A stretch of DNA of 7,204 nucleotides from Methanothrix sp. (GTDB lineage: Archaea > Halobacteriota > Methanosarcinia > Methanotrichales > Methanotrichaceae), in the NCBI GenBank assembly GCA_028688175.1, contig JAQTYS010000101.1:1-7204 (forward strand), read 5' to 3'. Shown one piece after another: positions 1 to 4,265 of the stretch. Position numbers and translations under genes: made by a program. Below the pieces are notes generated by a model that saw only the letters and a list, made by a program, of their open reading frames with translations, searched no databases and was not told where the DNA came from. Each line of letters opens with the position of its first letter. Position 1 is the first letter of the stretch.

Positions 1-300
1 CTCGGCTACAAGGTTCTTCAGAGTCACAACGTCGTTGATGCTTCCGGGAAACAGCTTGAAGTAAAGAGGTAAATGCCTGTGCAGCGAAAGCACCAGGCCA
101 AGGTTGACTTGCGGCAGGTCCAGGCCGTCGCGATTGTATCCCCATTCCAGCCAGTCAATATTTCTAGAGGCGGAAGAAAGAGATGTGATCTCGAATATTA
201 GAGACTCGTCCTCACCGACAATCAAGGAATTATAGATTGAGGTCATGGCAGCATCTTTGGTTGATAATCGCTTTGGTAGGTTCGCGGACGGAAGATTTCA
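1..300 (-). pseudogene. Transposase fragment, DDE type (IS1634/IS4-like)
   Basis: The leftward frame is open from about 300 to the window edge. It contains EWGYNRDGLDLPQVNLGLV, then PLYFKLFPGSINDVVTLKN. This is the arrangement around the second catalytic region of DDE_Tnp_1 transposases of the IS1634/IS4 type: RD..., QVNLGL, P-L, F-GSI-DV-TLKN. The frame opens after a stop near 302-304 and its first ATG is at 246. The usual N-terminal several hundred residues are absent and no terminal inverted repeat is visible on this side. The segment normally reading (Y/F)D(I/L)TS, with the first catalytic Asp, reads FEITS (Glu codon at 190-192), so even the preserved part looks inactive. The C-terminal half would lie beyond the left edge. 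I am fairly sure of the superfamily and less sure of the IS family. Confidence 0.75.
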
Positions 301-313
301 GAGTGAAAAATGG

Positions 314-616
314 TTACTGCATGGGCCGGAGTTTAGGTTCTGCCACCGGTCCCGTCTGGGCCCTTTGCAAGGAGCATAGCCTCTCTTCCAGCCGATTTTG
401 CCGGTCTAGCAGCCTGCTGACCACGCCCAGCATGGGATCAGGAAGATTCGCATAGTTCAGGTCCGTTCCTGTGGCAGGGCATTTGGGCTCGGCGATTCTT
501 CCTGGCACACCAACAACGGTCGCTCCCGCAGGAACTGGCCGGACCACCACAGAGCCCGCTCCGATCTTGGCACCTTTTCCTACCGTTATCGGTCCGATGA
601 TGATGGAGCCTGCTCC
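314..616 (-). pseudogene. cysE: Serine O-acetyltransferase, 3' fragment only
   Basis: CysE acetylates serine with acetyl-CoA, the first step of O-acetylserine-dependent cysteine synthesis. Reading leftward, the translation begins GAGSIIIGPITVGKGAKIG, continues AGSVVVRPVPAGATVVGVPG, and then runs through a tail containing NLPDPMLGVVSRLLDRQNRL to a stop at 314. These are the last coils of the left-handed beta-helix (hexapeptide repeats) and the typical C-terminal helix (LPDP...LE-RL) of serine acetyltransferases. About the last 100 residues survive. The N-terminal alpha domain and the first hexapeptide coils, including the catalytic His region, are missing. Homology stops at about 616, exactly where a CBS-gene fragment on the other strand begins, so this is a rearrangement scar. 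No start or ribosome site is present. Identity is confident, and the fragment is certainly not a functional enzyme. Confidence 0.85.
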
Positions 617-618
617 TG

Positions 619-894
619 GATGTGATGATAAGAAAGGTAGTAACCATCCGGCAGGGCTCCAATGTGGAGGAGGCGGCCAGAATCATGATGACAGAAGGCA
701 TAACCCACCTGCCCGTAACCAACGAAAGAGGAAAGCTGGCGGGAATTGTCACTGCCAGGGATGTATCCAAGGCAGTGGCTCTGAAGTACACCCTGCTGGA
801 AGAGATAATGACCCGCAAGGTGGTCACCTCCGCTCAGGATGAACCAATCGAGCAAGCTGCCAAGCGCATGAATGAGCACAATATCTCGGCTCTG
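619..894 (+). pseudogene. CBS-domain protein, internal fragment
   Basis: The rightward frame reads DVM-IRKVVTIRQGSNVEEAAR, then MMTEGITHLPVTNERGKLAG, then IVTARDVSKA, a linker, and a second unit EEIMTRKVVTSAQDEPIEQA ending at NEHNISAL. This is one complete CBS motif and the first half of another. CBS pairs (Bateman modules) bind adenosine nucleotides or S-adenosylmethionine and regulate attached proteins. After NISAL the expected PV(I/V)D...GIVT strand-helix is replaced by unrelated sequence that runs antisense into the end of the DUF1805 gene. The 5' side is also cut: the DVM motif abuts the cysE remnant with no ribosome site. It lies opposite in orientation to its neighbours. I call it a double-truncated relic. 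The CBS assignment is strong, but the parent protein is unknown. Confidence 0.75.
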
Positions 895-913
895 AGGATT
901 TGGCGTTTTTTGG

Positions 914-1213
914 CTAGAGCAATTCAAGTGCTTCTTTTCCAGTCTGGCCAACCTTCAATCCCAGCTTCTCGGCAGTGGGATTTACCTCCTTAACCATGCC
1001 CTGCAAGAGGTCCTCGATGGTGGCAATACTGCTGCCCTGGGCGGGCCTGACCCTGGCTGCCGGGTAGCTGAAGTTGTTTAAGGCAGCGACATCAAAAGCA
1101 CCGCAGCCCACCATTCCTACATCGGTGACGACGTTAACCAGGTTTACAGGCCCAAGGGCGATCACATATCCATCTGCTTGCTTTCCGGCTAGCTGCACTT
1201 TTATATGTTCCAT
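914..1213 (-). CDS. DUF1805 (YunC-like) protein
   Basis: This encodes a 99-residue protein starting at ATG 1213, with GGAGAG about 6-11 nt upstream as a clear ribosome site. The sequence carries the DUF1805 pattern: an N-terminal strand pair, V-DVGMVGCGAFDVAALN (Cys37 in the GCGAFDV core), RVRPAQGSSIATIEDLLQG, and a C-terminal AEKLGLKVGQTGKEALELL. Length and motif order match full-length members such as Bacillus YunC, so it seems intact although surrounded by gene fragments. DUF1805 proteins are small cytosolic proteins without an agreed biochemical role. The start lies 51 bp downstream of the winged-helix stop on the same strand, so the two may share a transcript from the promoter near 1585. 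The 3' end runs convergently into the CBS fragment with about 20 bp between them. Confidence 0.85.
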   Translation of the reverse strand: MEHIKVQLAGKQADGYVIALGPVNLVNVVTDVGMVGCGAFDVAALNNFSYPAARVRPAQGSSIATIEDLLQGMVKEVNPTAEKLGLKVGQTGKEALELL

Positions 1214-1264
1214 TACCAGCTCTCCTATTCTCGGATCAATATCTGAATACCATGATTGATAAAA

Positions 1265-1513
1265 TTATGCAGTCATCACCTCCGGGGATGCGGCGTTAAG
1301 GCCGTAGAGGCTCTGGCGTGCATCTGGGAAGTAGAATTTCTTTAAGAGAAGGTTCTCTTCCTTCAGCCTGGTTAAAGCGTATCTGACGGTTCTGGCAGGA
1401 AGGTAGGTTTTGTTTATGATCTCCTTTTGGGTCAAAAGGCTTCCTGATTCCAGCACCTTGATAACCAGCTTGGCCGATGGCGGCAAGCGGTCTAGGTTCA
1501 AGCTATGCGGCAA
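1265..1513 (-). CDS. Small winged-helix DNA-binding protein (copy 1)
   Basis: This encodes about 82 residues that are almost entirely one winged-helix domain: LPPSAKLVIKVLESGSLLTQ (helix 1 and the start of helix 2), KEIINKTYLPARTVRYALTR (helix-turn-helix with recognition helix TVRYALTRL), then the wing FYFPDARQSLYGLN. It resembles MarR/ArsR-type small regulators abundant in Methanosarcinales and probably acts as a dimeric repressor or activator. The target is unknown. The start is uncertain. The only in-frame start-like codon ahead of the domain is TTG at 1513, whereas the well-placed GGTGAT ribosome site (1551-1556) serves ATGs at 1550 and 1544 in another frame that stop after MRDRLC. So the gene may use TTG, be translationally coupled, need a frameshift, or be damaged. 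A T-run follows the stop. It is probably cotranscribed with the DUF1805 gene. Confidence 0.7.
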   Translation of the reverse strand: MPHSLNLDRLPPSAKLVIKVLESGSLLTQKEIINKTYLPARTVRYALTRLKEENLLLKKFYFPDARQSLYGLNAASPEVMTA

Positions 1514-1550
1514 TATTTCCGCGTCAGCAAAGGCGATCCCTCATTTTCAT

Positions 1551-1596
1551 ATCACCGATCACAATTGTTAATTGCGAGGATATTTATAGCTTTTTA
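1551..1596 (-). promoter_or_regulatory. TATA promoter and GGTGAT site for winged-helix copy 1
   Basis: On the minus strand, AAAAAGC followed by TATAAATA (box at 1581-1588) is a strong archaeal BRE/TATA match. A start about 25 nt downstream falls near 1556-1562, followed by GGTGAT (1551-1556), a perfect complement to the archaeal 16S rRNA 3' end. The leader would be very short. The motif TTAACAATTGTGAT (1558-1571) overlaps the predicted start site and recurs upstream of the third winged-helix copy, so it could be an operator. Confidence 0.65.
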
Positions 1597-1671
1597 TTGA
1601 GGCAATTCAAAAGGTACAAGTTTTTTTAGCACCCTGGCTTTGCGTGATTTGAATAGACACAAATCTAAAAA

Positions 1672-1852
1672 TCGGTTCAGGGCGTACCTTACGGTCCTTG
1701 GCGGAAGATATGTCTGGGCGACGATATCTTTCTGCGTCAGAAGGCTCCCTGATTCCAGCACTTTTAAGACAAGCTTTGCCGACGGCGGCAGGTGCTCTAT
1801 CTTTGTGCTGGTCGGTTCATTTTTGGTTTTTGCAAAGTCGATCCCTCATTTT
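1672..1852 (-). pseudogene. Truncated winged-helix gene (copy 2)
   Basis: Reading leftward, LPPSAKLVLKVLESGSLLTQ and KDIVAQTYLPPRTVRYALNR match copy 1 at 33 of 40 positions (hand count). Homology stops after YALNR. The frame then runs through unrelated residues to a TAA at 1594-1596, so the wing and the DARQSLY tail are missing. No in-frame ATG, GTG or TTG precedes the domain. The leader starting AAAATGAGGGATCG is shared with copy 1, with the same distance (58 nt from that ATG to the LPP codons) and the same out-of-frame relation. The copy sits on the 3' end of the broken cysS gene, whose frame ends inside this leader. It looks like a segmental duplicate or rearranged copy that then decayed. 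Confidence 0.75.
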
Positions 1853-2741
1853 TATTTCGCAACCCTGGATCATCACTTGAGACATTATTAAACCTGCGAT
1901 TGCGGCAATATTGGCCAATGGTTCTGTCTTTTTCGCCGGTCCGTTGGCTGTTGCATAAAAGCTTATTCCGAGGATTTCTCCAAATTCCTTGAGCTGTTCA
2001 TGAACTTCCTGCAAACCCTTTCGAGAAATGGTCTTATCATTGATACGACGATTTGCTTCTCTCATCAGGTTGAAAACGGCTCTCAGAGCGTAGGGCGTAT
2101 TGAAATCATTATCCATGGATTCCATAAACTTTGCTCTGGCATCGCCTGCACTGGGATCTTGGTCGAGATCTATCGATTCGGGCGCTATGGTCCCCGGCTC
2201 TGGTGCGGTCTCTAGCTGCTTCTCAATGATTTTCGCAGCCTGGCGTATCCGCTCCAGGCTTTTCTGAGCCTGCTGCAATGACTCTTCTGAGAAGTCGATG
2301 GGACTTTTGTAGTGCGCCAGGAGAACGAAGTGGACTTCGGTGATAGCCGTGTCCTCGATATGCCATCCGGGCCGGCCTTTTCCCCAGGGTGACTCCCATG
2401 TCACATCCTCTCCATCTTGCCGATTTTTCCAGAGCGAGAAGTCTCCTGGGTTTCTCTTATCTCCGCTCGAATCTCCTGGCCAGCGAACGAGGTGAGATGC
2501 CGCTCTCTGCTGCTCTTTGGATGATCTTGTCGTCTACATCGGTGATGTTCTGCAGGTAGAAGACGCTATAGCCCTTGTATTTGAGATAGCGTGCCACCAC
2601 ATCGAAGACAATGTAAGTCCTGGCATGGCCGATATGTGAATCATCATAAACGGTGGGACCGCAGACAAATAAAATGACGCGATTATTATGAATGGGCTGG
2701 AAATTCTCCTTATTTCCAGTCATGGTACTTTGAATCTTCAT
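1853..2741 (-). pseudogene. cysS: Cysteinyl-tRNA synthetase, broken by two deletions
   Basis: CysRS attaches cysteine to tRNA-Cys. The authentic N-terminus starts at ATG 2741 (MKIQSTMTGNKENF), with zinc ligand Cys27 and the HIGH motif (residues 36-39) in CGPTVYDDSHIGHARTY, then LQNITDVDDKII. After ARRFER at about 2463 the frame hits TAA (2457-2459). About 100 residues are missing, and homology resumes in another frame with KRNPGDFSLWKNRQDGED and ESPWGKGRPGWHIEDTAITE. A second, in-frame deletion at about 2327 joins TEVHF to VLLAHYKSPIDFSEE, removing the HGG-DL-FPHHE zinc/adenylate region and the KMSKS loop. The C-terminal anticodon-binding helices follow (NDFNTPYALRAVFNLMREAN), then less certain sequence entering winged-helix copy 2. 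An active enzyme cannot be made. Identity is very clear. Confidence 0.92.
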
Positions 2742-2743
2742 GA

Positions 2744-2814
2744 GGCCGGGATTGGGAGTCGAACCCAATTCTCGCGGTCTGCAGCCGCGCACTTATCCGG
2801 TCAGTCATCCCGGC
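2744..2814 (-). tRNA. tRNA-Cys (GCA)
   Basis: A full cloverleaf folds on the minus strand. The acceptor pairs GCCGGGA with TCCCGGC (7 bp). The D arm has ACT/AGT pairs with a mismatched fourth pair and GG in a 7-nt loop. The anticodon stem is CGCGG/CCGCG with loop CTGCAGA (anticodon GCA, T33, G37). The variable loop has 4 nt. The T stem is TTGGG/CCCAA with loop TTCGACT. Acceptor, anticodon and T stems are perfect. CCA is not encoded. The discriminator (position 73, base 2744) is C, whereas tRNA-Cys normally has U73, a main CysRS identity base. The ATG of the cysS remnant begins 2 nt after the tRNA, so the two were once one transcript. I see no strong TATA box upstream. Possibly functional, but a variant or an early stage of decay cannot be excluded. 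Confidence 0.93.
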
Positions 2815-2897
2815 GCCTCTATTGCACTCTTATGGCAAAGGATACACAAGTAGGTTCACATAGCGGCAAGTTTTAGAATAGAATGGCTGAAATAGAG

Positions 2898-2932
2898 AAA
2901 AAGCAATTCGAAATCAACCCTTTGCATAAAAA
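2898..2932 (-). terminator. Candidate T-tract terminator after the winged-helix fusion gene
   Basis: On the minus strand two short U-tracts, each T5, occur at 2928-2932 (GGCTTTTTATGC) and 2898-2902 (GCTTTTTCTC), 55-90 nt after the stop of the leftward gene ending at 2987. Archaeal RNA polymerase terminates at such oligo-T runs without needing a hairpin. They would also separate that transcript from the tRNA-Cys that follows. The runs are short, so confidence is modest. Confidence 0.35.
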
Positions 2933-2986
2933 GCCTATCAAGGCAACAGCTGTCACTGCGCCGGCATGAAAGATGGAGCTTGGGCT

Positions 2987-3583
2987 TTACCTCGTATCTA
3001 TTCCATTCAGACGATAGAGGCTTTGCCTAGCGTCACGAAAGCAAAAGCACTCTTCCAGCATCTCTTCTCCCCTGAGCCTATCCAGAGCATATCTCACCGT
3101 CCTTGGTGGAAGATCGGTCTTGCTTATGATGTCCTTCTGGGTCAGAGGGCCGTCTGAGGCGAGCACCTGGAATACCTGCTTGGCTGACGGCGGCAGATAT
3201 TCCACAACATCCAGGTCAGGCGGTCCGACGCTATTATTATTGCTATTAGTGGCAGAGAGAAGTACGGAGCAGAACGCTCCGGCATTGCCAGAGGCTGCCT
3301 GTCCCGCAAAGCCCTGCCTGGCAGGCGAACGCGAGCTGCTCCTGCTGAGATGCGAATAACCGGGGTCGTAATAATCTATCCCCGAATATAACGCAAACTG
3401 ATCGGGACAGGTACAGCCCATTGAGATGCGGCAATCGGAGGATTGGCTGCAACAATTATTCACAGGCTTTGCCGGGCAGTCCCCAGGCATGCAGGCGCAG
3501 CCTTTCAGGCTCGGCTGTGCGTAAACAGGCACGATGATGAGACTGAGAACTGCAAATGAGCCAAGCAGGTTGATAATTTTCAT
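2987..3583 (-). CDS. Exported Cys-rich protein fused to a winged-helix domain (copy 3)
   Basis: This encodes 198 residues. ATG 3583 is chosen because GGAGGAG lies 5 nt before it. An upstream in-frame extension has no ribosome site and would bury the signal peptide. Residues 1-22 form a Sec signal (hydrophobic NLLGSFAVLSLIIV, cleavage VYA|Q). Residues 29-59 hold eight Cys (CAC, C, CC, C, CTC patterns). Residues 60-125 are a Ser/Ala/Gly/Asn-rich linker. Residues 126-198 are a complete winged helix: YLPPSAKQVFQVLASDGPLT, TQKDIISKTDLPPRTVRYAL, and DARQSLYRLN. The HTH core matches copy 1 at 28 of 40 positions. A DNA-binding domain behind a cleavable signal peptide is contradictory. It may be a recent fusion of a secreted-protein gene with the winged-helix cassette, a membrane-tethered regulator, or a chimera with no use for one half. 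Its divergent neighbour is also a Cys-rich exported protein. Confidence 0.8.
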   Translation of the reverse strand: MKIINLLGSFAVLSLIIVPVYAQPSLKGCACMPGDCPAKPVNNCCSQSSDCRISMGCTCPDQFALYSGIDYYDPGYSHLSRSSSRSPARQGFAGQAASGNAGAFCSVLLSATNSNNNSVGPPDLDVVEYLPPSAKQVFQVLASDGPLTQKDIISKTDLPPRTVRYALDRLRGEEMLEECFCFRDARQSLYRLNGIDTR

Positions 3584-3617
3584 AACTCCTCCTTGATTGT
3601 TGGCCATATAGATAGTC

Positions 3618-3631
3618 ATCACTATTGTTAA
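3618..3631 (-). promoter_or_regulatory. Shared motif TTAACAATWGTGAT, possible operator
   Basis: The minus strand reads TTAACAATAGTGAT. The same 14-mer with one change (TTAACAATTGTGAT) lies at 1558-1571 in the promoter of winged-helix copy 1. Surrounding bases are unrelated, so the match is not simply part of a duplicated block. It lies in the leader of the 3583 gene, just downstream of the predicted start site. Autoregulation by the encoded winged-helix proteins is an inference. Confidence 0.4.
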
Positions 3632-3665
3632 CTTATCTCGATAAGACAATCGTCGAACTATAAAG
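3632..3665 (-). promoter_or_regulatory. TATA promoter with inverted repeat at the start site, winged-helix fusion gene
   Basis: The minus-strand box CTTTATAG (3658-3665) is the best TATA match upstream of the 3583 start. The expected transcription start, about 25 nt downstream near 3636, falls in the inverted repeat CTTATC-GA-GATAAG (3632-3645; 6-bp perfect arms, 2-bp spacer). A protein bound there would block initiation, so this is a plausible repressor site. The leader would be about 50 nt and would contain the shared 14-mer. Confidence 0.5.
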
Positions 3666-3779
3666 AGCTTTCTGCGCGCCTGGCCGGAAAAATCATCTGT
3701 CGGATCCAGTTTGCCATCGCTCTTATGGTCATAGATTGTTCATTCAATGAGTGATGAAGCAGCAGTTGGTAAAATTTAT

Positions 3780-3791
3780 AATGATATCATT
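3780..3791. repeat. 12-bp perfect palindrome AATGATATCATT
   Basis: This perfect 12-bp palindrome lies in the AT-rich middle of the 335-bp divergent intergenic region (3584-3918), flanked by TATA-like stretches (TTTATAAT at about 3775-3782, GATATATATCC at about 3795-3805). It is more than 100 bp from either start codon. It could be a dimer binding site, but AT-rich palindromes arise easily by chance. Confidence 0.3.
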
Positions 3792-3801
3792 TTCGATATA
3801 T

Positions 3802-3847
3802 ATCCAAATAATGCTTAAAATCCAAACGAGTCTTGCCCAAATCCAAA
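3802..3847 (+). repeat. Three ATCCAAA direct repeats upstream of the Cys-rich gene
   Basis: ATCCAAA occurs at 3802-3808, 3820-3826 and 3841-3847, with spacings of 18 and 21 bp, close to two helical turns. The last copy ends 9 bp before the TATA box at 3857. Same-face direct repeats immediately upstream of BRE/TATA are typical of activator or repressor binding arrays. No known regulator is recognised from this motif. Confidence 0.4.
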
Positions 3848-3856
3848 TCGTCATAT

Positions 3857-3896
3857 GCTATAAAGACAACCTACCGTTGTGAACGTGCGACGTTCA
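3857..3896 (+). promoter_or_regulatory. TATA box and start-site inverted repeat for the Cys-rich gene
   Basis: GCTATAAAG (3857-3865) is a good TATA box. The start is predicted near 3885-3890, giving a leader of about 30 nt to the ATG at 3919. The predicted start lies inside the perfect inverted repeat TGAACGT-GCG-ACGTTCA (3880-3896, 7-bp arms, 3-nt spacer). As DNA it could be an operator. As RNA it would form a short hairpin at the 5' end of the message. Confidence 0.5.
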
Positions 3897-3918
3897 AAAG
3901 ATGAGAAGAGTGATTCAA

Positions 3919-4179
3919 ATGAAGAAATTCGTAGTAGTCTCAATAATCCTGCTGCTTGCAGGAATGGGATTGGCTCTCGGACAAGCTGGCTCATGCATCT
4001 GCCCCAACAGCGAATCTTGCGGGCAAACTGGATGCCAGGAAAGCTGCACTGGACCATGCGCCTTAGGAACTGAAGGAGCATCCTCCTGCGCAGCCAACTG
4101 CCCTCAATCTAGCTGCGGATCAGCTTGCACAGGTCAGGGTTCCTGCCCCATCAACACTGCGCCCTGCTGCGGCAGATAG
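3919..4179 (+). CDS. Small secreted Cys-rich protein
   Basis: This encodes 86 residues. The start at ATG 3919 is preferred over the in-frame ATG 3901 because GAGTGAT (3908-3914) is correctly spaced before it and because the signal peptide then begins with MKK. Residues 1-21 or 1-23 form a Sec signal (VVVSIILLLAGMGLAL). The mature part of about 64 residues has 13 Cys (positions 26, 28, 34, 39, 43, 47, 57, 61, 66, 70, 76, 83 and 84), many Gly/Ser/Gln, and almost no charged or large hydrophobic residues. The CxC-x5-C-x4-C-x3-C-x3-C spacing suggests a disulfide-stabilised or metal-binding extracellular or envelope protein, but I recognise no family. The divergent neighbour carries a similar Cys-rich segment behind its own signal peptide, so the pair may be related in function or ancestry. 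Confidence 0.8.
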   Translation: MKKFVVVSIILLLAGMGLALGQAGSCICPNSESCGQTGCQESCTGPCALGTEGASSCAANCPQSSCGSACTGQGSCPINTAPCCGR

Positions 4180-4187
4180 AGACAACT

Positions 4188-4256
4188 TGGGGCAGAGTCG
4201 TCTGCCTCATAAATCTTTGCATTCGAATCTTGCCAGCGAGCTGCCATTCTTTTTTT
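4188..4256 (+). terminator. Hairpin and T7 tract after the Cys-rich gene
   Basis: TGGGGCAGA-GTCG-TCTGCCTCA (4188-4209) can form a 9-bp stem with one G-T pair and a 4-nt loop, starting 9 nt after the stop. A T7 run follows at 4250-4256 (ATTCTTTTTTTGG). Archaeal termination relies on the T-run, so 4250-4256 is the likelier stop. The hairpin may protect the 3' end. The leftward gene on the other strand ends at 4266, so this is a convergent junction. Confidence 0.45.
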
Positions 4257-4265
4257 GGCGAGCAT

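Noticed and set aside
471..842. Rightward 123-residue open frame over the cysE and CBS remnants
   Set aside because: The translation is Pro/Gly/Arg/His-rich and without motifs. It is an antisense or out-of-frame shadow of the two recognisable fragments.
438..951. Leftward open frames of 121-129 residues opposite the CBS fragment
   Set aside because: They are antisense to the CBS coding sequence, have no ribosome site and no recognisable domain.
622..993. CBS frame taken as a complete small gene
   Set aside because: The second CBS motif stops halfway, the tail is antisense to the end of the DUF1805 gene, and there is no ribosome site before the first codon.
1817..2404. CysRS C-terminal half as an independent short protein
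   Set aside because: The ATG at 2404 is not preceded by a ribosome site, the catalytic region is missing, and the homology continues upstream of that ATG in the same frame to the deletion scar. It is part of the pseudogene.
3802..3847. ATCCAAA repeats as a CRISPR array
   Set aside because: The repeats are only 7 bp long with 11-14 bp between them, which does not fit CRISPR repeat and spacer sizes.
3880..3896. Hairpin as a riboswitch
   Set aside because: A 7-bp stem with a 3-nt loop is too small for any known aptamer. An operator or simple 5' hairpin is the more economical reading.
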